From Paenibacillus_E qinlingensis_A (GTDB taxonomy: Bacteria; Bacillota; Bacilli; Paenibacillales; NBRC-103111), in the NCBI RefSeq assembly GCF_031455095.1, contig NZ_JAVDSB010000001.1, forward strand, positions 992,001-1,056,000: a DNA stretch of 64,000 nucleotides, given 5' to 3'. Both the position numbers and the translations under genes were made by a program. The notes beneath the pieces are model-generated. The model was not told the DNA's origin. It did no database searches and saw nothing but the letters and a program-made list of their open reading frames with translations. Positions 1-8,376 of this stretch are shown in pieces; position 1 is the stretch's first letter, and each line of letters starts with the position of its first letter.

Positions 1-1
1 G

Positions 2-418
2 GTTGTTTTCTTGATGCCAGTGAAATATATTCGAATGTGGAAGACGTGGGAAGCTTTCTTCGATGCGATTGGTCTTGCAGCCTTTGCAATCCAAGGAGCG
101 CTCTATGCCACGAATATGGGGCACCCATTAAGCGCTATTATCGTCGCGGCGGTCTTAACAGGCATTGGCGGAGGGATGGTCCGCGATGTGCTGGCAGGTC
201 GGAAGCCGCTAGTGCTCAAAGATGAAATTTATGCGGTCTGGGGTATGTTAGCGGGAGCATTAGTTGGGCTAGGTTGGTCACAGGGCACATGGCAGTTAGC
301 CATTCTATTTGCACTTATCATCATTCTGCGCATGTTCTCAGTTAACTACAAATGGAAACTGCCTAAACGCTCTTTGCGTGATACCTTAGTGGAATCCACC
401 CGAAGATCAGATTCGTAG
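2..418 (+). CDS. TRIC/YadS-type (UPF0126) membrane protein, 5' partial
   Basis: The frame is open to the window edge, so the N-terminal half is missing; 138 residues remain. Two hydrophobic segments lie around a GIGGGMVRDVLAGR motif, with a preceding FFDAIGLAAFAIQGA helix. These are the signature elements of the trimeric intracellular cation channel / UPF0126 family, which has two homologous three-helix halves and is normally about 200 residues long. What is visible is the second half. The family forms cation (potassium) channels in the membrane; the substrate of this copy is inferred only from the family. The last 25 residues are basic and cytoplasm-like. A TTG-ATG pair at 11-16 is an internal position, not a credible start, because the coding frame continues upstream. 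Confidence 0.85.
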   Translation, partial: VVFLMPVKYIRMWKTWEAFFDAIGLAAFAIQGALYATNMGHPLSAIIVAAVLTGIGGGMVRDVLAGRKPLVLKDEIYAVWGMLAGALVGLGWSQGTWQLAILFALIIILRMFSVNYKWKLPKRSLRDTLVESTRRSDS

Positions 419-470
419 TCGTAGTCCAATATACCTGCAGGGTAATCGCTTCAAGATAGGAGGTGGGTCA

Positions 471-950
471 ATGGAAGCATCTTTAACTCAGCAACAGAGA
501 ATTTCAGCAGAGACAATAGCAGCACGAATTATTTCTGTGAAGGAGCTGCTTCAAACAGAGTTAGATCTGTATGAAGTATCCAAGGATTCAGAGACCGGGG
601 AACATTATTTGCATTACGCCTACATGCATCGTGATTTCTCGAATACGGGAGAACCTGAATCTTTTCACTATTTAATGCCTATTGATAACGATGATGTTCT
701 TGGCATGATTTTTGGCGAGCAAGGATATGCCTACCCAGAACATTGGAAAGCATCCTTTTTACGAAATGGTCCCGAGGGCTTCTACATCTGGTTTGATCCT
801 TCTCATGAAGCTCAACAAATCGAAGATGAGGCTATTGCAGCAGATTTACTTAAGAAACTCCGAGCTTTTCATGATCAAGGTAATGTGGATCCGGAAGCTG
901 TTCGTAAATTGTTAGAAGACATGGATGAGACACGAAAGAAAGGCGAATAA
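471..950 (+). CDS. Conserved hypothetical protein, acidic, 159 aa
   Basis: Starts at an ATG with a strong site (AGGAGGTGGGTCA) and ends just before an intrinsic terminator, so it is probably a monocistronic gene. The protein is acidic and soluble, with no signal peptide or membrane segment. It has an N-terminal helix, a central aromatic-rich beta region (residues about 40-105) and a charged helical C-terminus ending in Asp/Glu/Lys-rich residues. I do not recognise the family. Coding is supported by the strong ribosome site, normal codon use and the terminator directly behind it. Function unknown. Confidence 0.75.
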   Translation: MEASLTQQQRISAETIAARIISVKELLQTELDLYEVSKDSETGEHYLHYAYMHRDFSNTGEPESFHYLMPIDNDDVLGMIFGEQGYAYPEHWKASFLRNGPEGFYIWFDPSHEAQQIEDEAIAADLLKKLRAFHDQGNVDPEAVRKLLEDMDETRKKGE

Positions 951-998
951 AAAGCGATAAAAGCGTAAATTTTCCAAATAAATACGTTTGTATATTTG

Positions 999-1040
999 CT
1001 CCATAAAACTGCGATTCTGCAGCTTTTGTGGAGTTTTTTC
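999..1040 (+). terminator. Intrinsic terminator after the 159-aa gene
   Basis: The arms CTCCATAAAACTGC and GCAGCTTTTGTGGAG pair with one G-U wobble and one bulged base around a 6-base loop. Six T residues follow. It sits 50 bases behind the stop codon at 950. Confidence 0.75.
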
Positions 1041-1051
1041 ATTTGTAAAGG

Positions 1052-1090
1052 GGAAAAATGCGGAAAAGTGCGGAATAACCGCATTTTTCC
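1052..1090. repeat. Perfect 12-bp inverted repeat
   Basis: GGAAAAATGCGG (1052-1063) and CCGCATTTTTCC (1079-1090) are exact reverse complements around a 15-base spacer. No T-run follows on either strand beyond the arm itself. It lies between a terminator and a small gene, so it could be an operator, a second terminator-like hairpin or a decayed repeat. Function undetermined. Confidence 0.55.
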
Positions 1091-1211
1091 AACGAGTTTC
1101 GGGCATAAAGGGGATAGCAGCTAAGATCTTTCACGTTATGTTTAGTAAAAATAAGGCAATTGGTCCATATTAACACTAGTGTCAATAGCTGATTAGAAAG
1201 GGGGACTAAAC

Positions 1212-1367
1212 ATGGGTATGGCCTCGTATCATTTTGCGAATTTGGACATTCATGAAGAATTGATGCAAGAACTTCGCAATTTGGAATCTCGTATGAAAGA
1301 GGAATTAGGGTACGAAATTGCGCTAATTGCGTATACAAAGGAAGCAGATGGACTTCCAAATAACTAG
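1212..1367 (+). CDS. Small hypothetical protein, 51 aa
   Basis: ATG at 1212 is preceded by a good ribosome site (GAAAGGGGGACTAAAC) and runs 51 codons to TAG at 1365-1367. The peptide is soluble and amphipathic-helical in its first half (rich in Glu, Leu, Asn, Arg), followed by a short hydrophobic strand and a polar end. I do not recognise it. Spacing to the next gene (start 1400) is only 32 bases, so the two are probably co-transcribed. Coding status rests on the ribosome site, codon use and position. Confidence 0.6.
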   Translation: MGMASYHFANLDIHEELMQELRNLESRMKEELGYEIALIAYTKEADGLPNN

Positions 1368-1399
1368 TACATGATAGAGAAAATATAGGGGGAATGACG

Positions 1400-2077
1400 A
1401 TGAAAGCTGTGAAAATGTCAGTCATCATGACGGCTGCACTCGTCGGTTTAACAGGGTGTTCAGCGGCACCTTCAAATCAACTAGAGAAAGCATCGGTGTC
1501 GATTCAAAGCGTTGGTTTATCAGATTCCGGCAGTGGCAAGTTGAAGATGAATTCGTCGGATGCCATTAGCGGTAGTCAAGCGGAGCATTTAACAGAAACT
1601 CAATTGGGCAAAGCAGACAACCCACAACACCAGAACACGTATCTTTCCATGAACCGAGAATTGGCAGATCAGGTGATGCAGGAGACACATCTTGGCGGGG
1701 CCTCCATTGCAATGACGGATACGAATATTTATGTGGCTGTTGATCTAGGGGAGCGGCAGGATAAACGTGATAACGAGAAAGCCAAGGAGTTAAGCAAAAA
1801 TAATGATCCAGCAACAGAAGCGGGATTATTTGGTTCAGGCGTTGGTGCGCAGATGGACTGGGTCACAGCGAAACCCATGTCTTCGGAGAGCATGAATGCC
1901 ATTCGACACGTGATCAAGAGGGTTTATCCGGATTCGAAGGTGTATATCTCCTCGAATGAGCTTTTTGTCAATCGGATGATGTACTATGACAGGCAACAGC
2001 AAAAAAATAAACGTATGGATACGTACCTATATGAGTTTAATACGATGGTGCATTATACGTTTAATAGCAGCCCATGA
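1400..2077 (+). CDS. YhcN/YlaJ-type sporulation lipoprotein
   Basis: The N-terminus has a lysine, a hydrophobic stretch and a lipobox ending LTGC (Cys about residue 20), so it should be processed by signal peptidase II and anchored in a membrane. The second half carries the YhcN/YlaJ pattern: a short beta stretch resembling IAMTDTNIYVAVDLG, a gap, then a segment like IKRVYPDSKVYISSNELFV near the C-terminus. YhcN/YlaJ proteins are found in the forespore or spore of Bacillus; the exact role is unclear. I chose ATG 1400 over ATG 1394 because the GGGGG ribosome site leaves only about one base before 1394. The stop overlaps the next start by 4 bases (ATGA), implying coupled translation. Confidence 0.75.
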   Translation: MKAVKMSVIMTAALVGLTGCSAAPSNQLEKASVSIQSVGLSDSGSGKLKMNSSDAISGSQAEHLTETQLGKADNPQHQNTYLSMNRELADQVMQETHLGGASIAMTDTNIYVAVDLGERQDKRDNEKAKELSKNNDPATEAGLFGSGVGAQMDWVTAKPMSSESMNAIRHVIKRVYPDSKVYISSNELFVNRMMYYDRQQQKNKRMDTYLYEFNTMVHYTFNSSP

Positions 2078-2286
2078 GTAATAAATATAAGGTTCGTGCC
2101 TACTGCAGCTCGCGAATTTGCGAGTATGTACATAAAGAGGATGTGATGGTCGCAATCAATTATGAAACGGCCTATAGTCTGGCACAGCTATACAACGATT
2201 TTCCTTCCAAACCAAGTTGTCCTTCTTGTGGTGAAGCCATTTCTTTTTACGCACATGCGGTTATCGAGGAGCCTTGGCTCACTTGA
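2074..2286 (+). CDS. Small zinc-ribbon-like protein, 70 aa
   Basis: The start overlaps the upstream lipoprotein stop as ATGA, so translation is likely coupled. The protein has four cysteines arranged as C-x5-C near residues 11-17 and C-x2-C near residues 49-52, a plausible zinc-binding set. Between them is a helical segment (AINYETAYSLAQLYNDF). No signal peptide or membrane span. I do not know the family; the partner relation to the spore lipoprotein is inferred only from the overlap. Confidence 0.65.
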   Translation: MSNKYKVRAYCSSRICEYVHKEDVMVAINYETAYSLAQLYNDFPSKPSCPSCGEAISFYAHAVIEEPWLT

Positions 2287-2291
2287 GAAGC

Positions 2292-2320
2292 TTGACAATT
2301 CGCGGTTTCCTGATAATAGT
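2292..2320 (+). promoter_or_regulatory. Candidate promoter for the MoxR-VWA pair
   Basis: TTGACA at 2292-2297 is followed 16-17 bases later by TAATAG/AATAGT. Transcription would begin around 2326, which leaves no leader for an ATG at 2329 and favours the start at 2356, which has AGGAAAGG upstream. Confidence 0.45.
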
Positions 2321-2355
2321 TAGAGAATATGCACTCAGGAAAGGATAATTACGCG

Positions 2356-3249
2356 ATGATGTCAGGAGTATTGAAGATAGATGGGTTACCGCAAGAAGTT
2401 CATTCCTATTTAGGAGAGCTTAACCGGATTGTACATACAACAGAGGATTATAAGTTGATTGGCTCAGCTGCCTATGAAGCACCGACAGAGGAGCTGCTTA
2501 CGGATGCAATTCTTTCACTTTTCTTAGGCAAAAATGTGCTGCTGAAGGGACCGACAGGCTCGGGTAAAACGAAACTAGCTGAGCATGTTTCATCCGTGTT
2601 CAACCTACCCATGCACAGTGTGAATTGTTCCACGGATTTAGATGCAGAGGCTTTGCTAGGCTTTAAAACATTGACGCATGATGAACAGGGCAGAAGTGGA
2701 ATTGCGTTCATCCCAGGACCAATTATGAAAGCAATGACGAAGGGACACCTGCTCTATATTGACGAAATCAATATGGCCAAGCCAGAAACACTCCCATTAA
2801 TAAATGGTGTATTGGATCACCGCCGATCAATTACTAATCCTTTTACAGGCGAAGTGATTACGGCACATCCGAATTTTAGAGTTGTTGCAGCAATTAATGA
2901 GGGATACATAGGTACGGTGCCTTTAAATGAAGCGCTGAAAAATCGTTTCGTAACCATTGATGTCCCCTATCTGCAAGGCGAGCTCTTGTTCCAGTTATTA
3001 CAAAGTCGTTCTGTTTTACGTGATGAGAAGCTGATTCGCACTTTTGTACAGCTCTCAGCTGATCTGCTTTCTCTTATTGAGATGGGACAGTTGCCGGATG
3101 AAGCGGGATCGATACGAGCGCTGTTAGATGCCTGTGATTTGGCGGCATATATTCCTCCGATGAGAGCAGTGACCCGAGCAATCGCAGATAAGTTAGAGGA
3201 TGAAAGGGAACGTGCAGCCGTACTCAATACAGCTGAAACGTTACTGTAA
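2356..3249 (+). CDS. MoxR-family AAA+ ATPase
   Basis: A Walker A motif (GPTGSGKT, residue 65 onward), Walker B with LLYIDEINMA, and a sensor-1-like stretch (FRVVAAINEG) define a single AAA+ domain, followed by a small helical lid. The overall layout matches the MoxR/CbbQ/NorQ group, about 300 residues. These ATPases act with a von Willebrand A partner as chaperones that remodel or load cofactors into target enzymes. The partner is the next gene, four bases downstream. ATG 2356 is preferred to ATG 2329 because it has the better ribosome site and because the upstream promoter would leave 2329 leaderless. No enzyme substrate gene is adjacent, so the client is unknown. Confidence 0.88.
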   Translation: MMSGVLKIDGLPQEVHSYLGELNRIVHTTEDYKLIGSAAYEAPTEELLTDAILSLFLGKNVLLKGPTGSGKTKLAEHVSSVFNLPMHSVNCSTDLDAEALLGFKTLTHDEQGRSGIAFIPGPIMKAMTKGHLLYIDEINMAKPETLPLINGVLDHRRSITNPFTGEVITAHPNFRVVAAINEGYIGTVPLNEALKNRFVTIDVPYLQGELLFQLLQSRSVLRDEKLIRTFVQLSADLLSLIEMGQLPDEAGSIRALLDACDLAAYIPPMRAVTRAIADKLEDERERAAVLNTAETLL

Positions 3250-3253
3250 CGCA

Positions 3254-5182
3254 ATGTTCGTAGGAAGCCTAAGCCGTCTGGATGATAAAATCGATGCCAT
3301 GCTGCATATGCAGTTGGTGGATTTGGCACGGTTATTTACGAAACGCGGTAAGCTTGAAGTGGAAGCAGCTTATCACGCGCATTATGATGAGTCAGCTAGG
3401 CAGATGACAGTGAGCCAATTCTGGTGGGACTATCCGTTGCGTGACAAAACAGCAGGCATGAAAAGCGATGTGTATCTGCGTTGTCTAGGCAGTGCCTGGT
3501 TTACAGGGAGTGAGGCTGTCACTGCCTACCTTCACTATTGTACGCAGGCTAAGTTCCCCAAGCTGGCCAATAGTTTATTTGCCCTTTGTGAGGATATGCG
3601 CTTAGAGCGGATTTGTCGTAGTCAACGTCCAGGTACGGGAGCTGTGTTCGTACATCGGCATCGCATTTTAAGTGGATATTTCTTTCATAAACTTCGAACA
3701 CATATCGGTAAGGCGGAGTTGGCTGATGCTGCACTGCTACTGGTCTATGGTTGGTTTACTGGAAAGGCGTGGCAGCAGGAGTTGCCAGATTCTTCAATCG
3801 GGAGTGAGTTATCCAGCCATCTGCCTGGGCTTTACGATTTGTTAGAGCAAGTGGAAGAGGCGGCGCATACAGCTGATGTTGCGGTTTTGTGCGAACGGAT
3901 GCACAACATGCTGTCTGCGTGGCTTGAACGAGATGCAGCTTCTGCGTATTTTTGGACGCAGCAGGGAAGCGGAATCGCGACGCCTTTGGCTGCGGATTAC
4001 AAAGGCGAGCTGAAGCGCGCGAAGCGGCTTGCGAATGAGGATGTGCTCCCTAAGCAAGAAGGGGAGCGTCAATTACCCGGCCAAGAGCGGCTGCCGACTT
4101 GGCACCGCGAGAGCAGCGACCGCAGCCCTGGGCTGCTGCGGTTCGAGCTGGAGCGCGGCGCACGCACCGCCGCACAGGGCTCTGCGCCCCGTGAGGGCGA
4201 TGCTGCCGACCAGGCGCTCGCCATCACCCAGGGCCGCTCGCAGCGCGCCCAGCGCACCGGCGCCGCCGCTGAGCGGCGCCAAGGCACTTCCGTGCCCGCG
4301 TCCGCGGGGCACGGGGAAGCCGAGGTCGCCGCGTATGCGACGGCGACCTGGCTGGCGCCTGAACGTCCTACTGCTGCGCAGGAGGACGGGTTCAGGCGCC
4401 TGAGCGAGCGCGCAGCGCCGCTCGCGAAGCCCTTGCAGCGTGCGATACGGCGCACGCTGGAGCAGAAGCGGATCGCCCCGCGCGGCGACCGCCTGTTCGG
4501 GCGGCTCGATAAGCGGCTTACGCGAGCCGTTACGCAAGAGCGGCCACGCCTCTTCTATAAGAAGCGCGCGCCAGTACCACAGCTCGACGCCGCGTTCGCG
4601 CTGCTCGTTGACTGCTCAGCGTCCATGTATGACAAAATGGACGAAACCAAGCTCGGTCTCGTGTTATTCCACGAGACGCTCCAAAATCTCAGAATCCCCC
4701 ATGAAATTGTGGGATTCTGGGAAGACGCAGACCGCGTCACAGAGCAGGAGGCACCGAACCTGTTTCAGGTTGCGCTGGACTTCGACTCCTGCCTCGCGGC
4801 CTCTAGCGGTGCGGCTCTGATGCAGTTAGAGCCGCAGCAAGACAATCGCGATGGCTTTGCCATTCGCGAGATGACGAAGCGGCTGCTGCGGCGCACAGAG
4901 CGGCAACGTATCCTCCTCGTATTCTCGGATGGGGAGCCTTCGGCAGCCAATTACAATGATGTCGGTATCCTGGATACGCATGAAGCCGTCCTCCAAGCTA
5001 GACGCCTAGGTGTCGAGGTGATCAGCGTGTTTCTCGCCAATGGCACCGTGCATGAGACACAGCGGAACGCAATGCGCAATATGTATGGGCGCAGCAGCAT
5101 CGTTGTGCCACATGTCGAGGAGCTGCATGAACAGCTCGTGCCGATATTACGCAAGCTTTTGCTGAAGTCAATCAGTACTTGA
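3254..5182 (+). CDS. VWA-domain protein (NorD/CobT-like), partner of MoxR
   Basis: The C-terminal third (about residues 445-640) is a von Willebrand A domain with the metal-site motif DCSAS (Asp453), a later SDGEPS loop and the alternating strand/helix pattern of the NorD/CobT type. The N-terminal 240 residues are helical and Trp/Leu-rich. They are joined by a 180-residue Arg/Ala/Gly/Glu-rich, probably disordered linker encoded by unusually GC-rich DNA (46 of 60 bases at 4141-4200). ATG 3254, 4 bases after the MoxR stop, is the likely start; an in-frame ATG at 3200 inside moxR is the alternative. It should form a chaperone complex with the MoxR ATPase. The client is not evident. Confidence 0.8.
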   Translation: MFVGSLSRLDDKIDAMLHMQLVDLARLFTKRGKLEVEAAYHAHYDESARQMTVSQFWWDYPLRDKTAGMKSDVYLRCLGSAWFTGSEAVTAYLHYCTQAKFPKLANSLFALCEDMRLERICRSQRPGTGAVFVHRHRILSGYFFHKLRTHIGKAELADAALLLVYGWFTGKAWQQELPDSSIGSELSSHLPGLYDLLEQVEEAAHTADVAVLCERMHNMLSAWLERDAASAYFWTQQGSGIATPLAADYKGELKRAKRLANEDVLPKQEGERQLPGQERLPTWHRESSDRSPGLLRFELERGARTAAQGSAPREGDAADQALAITQGRSQRAQRTGAAAERRQGTSVPASAGHGEAEVAAYATATWLAPERPTAAQEDGFRRLSERAAPLAKPLQRAIRRTLEQKRIAPRGDRLFGRLDKRLTRAVTQERPRLFYKKRAPVPQLDAAFALLVDCSASMYDKMDETKLGLVLFHETLQNLRIPHEIVGFWEDADRVTEQEAPNLFQVALDFDSCLAASSGAALMQLEPQQDNRDGFAIREMTKRLLRRTERQRILLVFSDGEPSAANYNDVGILDTHEAVLQARRLGVEVISVFLANGTVHETQRNAMRNMYGRSSIVVPHVEELHEQLVPILRKLLLKSIST

Positions 5183-5862
5183 TTACTTAACATGCTCACC
5201 CGACCTTTAACTGGAAAACCGAGACTGTCGATTAATGAATCGATGCTTAATGAACATGCAACTTAGTGAATGTTTATAAATATTGTTAGTTTCAGAGGAG
5301 GTTGTCTCTCCTTAAAAGGTACGGTCACATGCGATTTCAAATAAAGGTGTGCCATAACGTTATTTGCTACATATACATGTTCTGTGAAAATATAGCATTA
5401 CGAAATAACGCTATTTCGACCAAATGGAGTGAAATTTATCCATTTAGAGTGAAATAACTCTATTCTATAACGTTATTCTCCCGTATTCTCTACTAAACTA
5501 ATAAATAAGATGTTTTCATAACGCTATTTTACAAATGAGGTTTATCTTTATGTCATGGAAGCGATAAGTTATCTCGAGTTGCAGAAGTTTCCGGTTGTTC
5601 TAAATTTCAAATGTTTATAGGATACCAAATAACGTCATAAACTCCAGTTAATTAATCGGATTTATTACTTTTCTCTCCTAAATCCCTGATCTTATCAAGC
5701 TTTTGCCAAGATCTCATCTATCTTTTGCCCTCAAAATCCAGTACAATAGATCAGGGTCATTCTAGGTAAATTTCGCCATACTCCGACAATTATCGGAGGT
5801 ATTACATACACAATTATCAAGTTTAATTAAACTCATCATACCTTTAGGAGGCTTTTCATCTT
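5183..5862. other. 680-base AT-rich spacer with ATAACGYTAT repeats
   Basis: No convincing gene. ATAACG(T/C)TAT occurs at 5354-5363, 5405-5414, 5467-5476 and 5518-5527, with a variant ATAACGTCAT at 5629-5638. The copy at 5401-5418 sits in a perfect 7-bp inverted repeat (CGAAATA / TATTTCG). GAGTGAAAT also repeats directly near 5428 and 5447. A TCGATT/AATCGA hairpin lies at 5228-5243. The region looks like accumulated degenerate intergenic repeats, of a kind I associate with Paenibacillus spacers. Confidence 0.6.
5781..5798. promoter_or_regulatory. Near-palindromic site upstream of purT
   Basis: CTCCGACAATTATCGGAG reads as its own reverse complement except for one base pair. It lies 65 bases before the purT start, downstream of a TACAAT (5742-5747) that could be a -10 element. 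It carries no T-run, so it is more like an operator than a terminator. It does not contain a clear pair of B. subtilis PurR boxes; the regulator is unknown. Confidence 0.4.
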
Positions 5863-7041
5863 ATGTACGGTGCACCTTTATCCAACAAGTCCAAAAAAAT
5901 TATGCTGCTTGGCTCGGGTGAGCTAGGTAAAGAAGTCATCATTGAAGCACAGCGTCTTGGTATTGAGACGATTGCTGTTGATCGTTATGCGAATGCGCCA
6001 GCTATGCAGGTTGCACATCGCAGCCATGTCATTTCTATGTTGGATGGCGAGCAGCTTCGTTCGATTATCGAACAAGAACGCCCTGATCTTATCGTGCCTG
6101 AGATTGAAGCGATTGCGACTTCCGTTCTAGTTGACTTAGAGAAGGAAGGCTACCGTGTAATCCCGACAGCGACCGCTTCTCGTTTGACGATGGACAGAGA
6201 AGGGATTCGTCGACTAGCTTCCGAAACATTGGGCTTGCGCACGGCTAAATATGAATTTGCTAACAGTCTTGAAGAGTTGCATGCAGCTGTTGCGGTCATT
6301 GGGACACCTTGCGTGATCAAGCCGATCATGAGCTCGTCTGGTAAAGGACAAAGCGTTTGCCGCACGCCTGAGGGTGTAGAAGCTTCTTGGAACATTGCGA
6401 TGGAAGGCGGTCGTGCCAAAAACGCTCGAGTGATCGTCGAAGAATTTATCCATTTCGAATCCGAAATTACATTATTGACGGTCCGTTCCGTATCCGGAAC
6501 AACCTACTGCGAGCCTATCGGTCACATTCAAAAGGATGGCGACTACATCGAATCTTGGCAGCCGCACACGATGTCGGAGCAGCAAATCATAGATGCTCAG
6601 CACATGGCCAAAACGATTACGGACGCACTTGGCGGACATGGGTTATATGGTGTTGAACTATTCCTGACGGCAGATGGCGTGTATTTCAGTGAAGTATCAC
6701 CGCGCCCACATGATACAGGAATGGTAACGATGGCTACGCAAGATTTAAGCGAGTTTGCACTGCATGCAAGAGCTATTCTTGGGTTCCCAATTACAGGCAT
6801 TCGCCTATTAACACCAGGAGCCAGCTACACACTTAAGGCAGATCGTGAGCAAGTTGAATACACTATTAGTGGTATTGATGAAGCGTTATCTGTGCCTAAT
6901 ACGCAAGTTAGAGTGTTTGGCAAGCCAGAAACCAAAGTTGGTCGTCGTATGGCAGTTGCACTAAGTTCAGGAGAAACTGTGGAAGAGGCGCGGAGCCTTG
7001 CAAAAGAAGCCGCTAGTAAGCTCACATTAAACTACAACTAA
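5863..7041 (+). CDS. purT: Formate-dependent GAR transformylase PurT
   Basis: Catalyses the ATP- and formate-dependent formylation of glycinamide ribonucleotide in purine synthesis, independent of folate. The 392-residue length is normal. It opens with the N-terminal nucleotide-binding fold (MLLGSGELGKEV), has an ATP-grasp domain with VIKPIMSSSGKGQS, and the family hallmark EVSPRPHDTGMVTM near residues 277-290. The ribosome site is AGGAGG about 11 bases before ATG. The next gene starts 59 bases on with no terminator between, so the two may share a transcript. Isolated purT away from the main pur operon is usual in this group. Confidence 0.95.
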   Translation: MYGAPLSNKSKKIMLLGSGELGKEVIIEAQRLGIETIAVDRYANAPAMQVAHRSHVISMLDGEQLRSIIEQERPDLIVPEIEAIATSVLVDLEKEGYRVIPTATASRLTMDREGIRRLASETLGLRTAKYEFANSLEELHAAVAVIGTPCVIKPIMSSSGKGQSVCRTPEGVEASWNIAMEGGRAKNARVIVEEFIHFESEITLLTVRSVSGTTYCEPIGHIQKDGDYIESWQPHTMSEQQIIDAQHMAKTITDALGGHGLYGVELFLTADGVYFSEVSPRPHDTGMVTMATQDLSEFALHARAILGFPITGIRLLTPGASYTLKADREQVEYTISGIDEALSVPNTQVRVFGKPETKVGRRMAVALSSGETVEEARSLAKEAASKLTLNYN

Positions 7042-7100
7042 AAATTAGTATGACTGCAGTAGCCCTAGCTGTCTGAGGTCATCATCCGGAGGCAACCACT

Positions 7101-7574
7101 ATGGAACCCAAAGCAGCAAGACTGTCTCGAACCGTGTTGACAGAAATTATTTTACCAGCGGACACGAACTACCATAACACCGTGTTTGGTGGTCGTGTTA
7201 TGCAGTATATAGATAAAGTAGCAACAATTGCGTCTATGCGTCATTGTCGGAAGAGCGTCGTCACCGCGTCGAGTGACAGTTTGGATTTCTTTGCCCCAGT
7301 GAAGCTTGGTGAAGCTATTCAGTTGGAAGCATTCGTAACGTGGACGCACCGCAGTTCGATGGAGGTCTACGTGAAGATTGAGTCGGAGAACTTATTGACC
7401 GGTGAGAAGAAACACACAGCTACCTCGTTCCTTACATTTGTCGCTTTAGACGAGCAAGGACAGCCGTGTCCCGTGCCGAGCATTATTGCGGAATCGGATG
7501 AAGAGAAGCGATTGTTCGAATCAGCGGAAGCGCGATTTACTGCCCGCAAGCTACGCAAAGAAAACCGTTTATAA
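7101..7574 (+). CDS. ykhA: Acyl-CoA thioesterase, YkhA-type hotdog fold
   Basis: A single hotdog domain of 157 residues with the HNTVFGGRVMQYIDKVA motif and the later SLDFFAPVKLGE strand typical of the YkhA/BFIT acyl-CoA hydrolase group, which splits fatty acyl-CoA into free acid and CoA. The charged C-terminal helix (RLFESAEARFTARK) is also usual. A GGAGG ribosome site lies 8 bases before ATG. It is followed by a strong terminator. The exact chain-length preference cannot be read from sequence. Confidence 0.85.
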   Translation: MEPKAARLSRTVLTEIILPADTNYHNTVFGGRVMQYIDKVATIASMRHCRKSVVTASSDSLDFFAPVKLGEAIQLEAFVTWTHRSSMEVYVKIESENLLTGEKKHTATSFLTFVALDEQGQPCPVPSIIAESDEEKRLFESAEARFTARKLRKENRL

Positions 7575-7600
7575 GACGTCCAACTTATAATGTTTATGCT

Positions 7601-7631
7601 AGCAGCTCCCCTTGTGGGGGGCTGCTTTTTC
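7601..7631 (+). terminator. Intrinsic terminator after ykhA
   Basis: AGCAGCTCCCC pairs with GGGGGCTGCT around a short TTGT loop, followed by a T-run. It ends the purT-ykhA unit. Confidence 0.85.
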
Positions 7632-7722
7632 CATTTGGAAAAGGAAGGAATAATTGGGTAGCTATTGAATAGTAGTGAAGGAAGGTTCATAATGACTAGT
7701 TGGCTTTGACCAGAAGGGGACT

Positions 7723-8289
7723 ATGATGAAAACGCAAATATATGTTGTCAGACACGCAGAATCTCTCTATATCGCTAATAGGGAGAGGGAAAGAGGGCTT
7801 ACGAATAAGGGGCTAGAGGATGCATTAACCGTTAAAGCGATCTTGGATAAGGTAGACATTGATGTATTTCTATCGAGTCCATATGAGCGTGCTGTTCAAA
7901 CGATTAAAGCAGCTGCCGGTAATAGAGAAATTCGTACCTATGAGGATTTGAGAGAACGAACTATGGGTGATTTTGAGGAGATCAATTTTAAGTTAGCCAA
8001 GCAACAAGTCTATGATGACTTTCAGTTCTCCTATCTAGAGGGGGAGTCGAGCCAAGAGGCACAAGACAGAGCAATCACCGTTATCAAACATATTTTGACG
8101 GTACATAAAGGGTTAAACGTGGTGATTGGTACGCACGGCGACATCATGACTTTAATCATGAATTATTTTGATCCAAGTTATGATTATAAGTTCTGGGAGA
8201 CAACTTCGATGCCGGATATTTATCGGATGGAATTTCATGATCTTACTTTAGTGGGTGTTAAGAGGCTTTGGGAACGAAAAGATTTGTAA
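7723..8289 (+). CDS. Histidine phosphatase (phosphoglycerate mutase-like)
   Basis: The start VVRHAES (residues 7-13) holds the phosphorylated histidine of the RHG/RHE superfamily. A second catalytic histidine is in VVIGTHGDIM near residue 143, and ERERGLTNKG and SSPYERAVQT fit the phosphate-pocket arginines. At 188 residues it is a minimal single-domain phosphatase, similar to Bacillus YhfR/PhoE-like proteins. Substrate is unknown. The ribosome site is AAGGGG; an in-frame second ATG follows at once (7726). Confidence 0.88.
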   Translation: MMKTQIYVVRHAESLYIANRERERGLTNKGLEDALTVKAILDKVDIDVFLSSPYERAVQTIKAAAGNREIRTYEDLRERTMGDFEEINFKLAKQQVYDDFQFSYLEGESSQEAQDRAITVIKHILTVHKGLNVVIGTHGDIMTLIMNYFDPSYDYKFWETTSMPDIYRMEFHDLTLVGVKRLWERKDL

Positions 8290-8376
8290 CCCTAGAACTT
8301 TTTGGTTCTATAGAAAGTCAAATGGAAGAGGAAAAGCTTCCTACATGTCATTGTCAAAGATAAGGATGAACAAATC

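Noticed and set aside
4029..4537. Several long open frames on both strands inside the VWA gene
   Set aside because: High local GC removes stop codons in all frames. The plus frame of the VWA gene is the only one with a clear domain and continuous flanks.
5640..5862. Purine riboswitch upstream of purT
   Set aside because: The conserved loop and three-helix core are not found; only an 18-base near-palindrome is present.
8293..8310. Hairpin after the phosphatase gene as a terminator
   Set aside because: The stem is six pairs and AT-rich, and no T-run follows.
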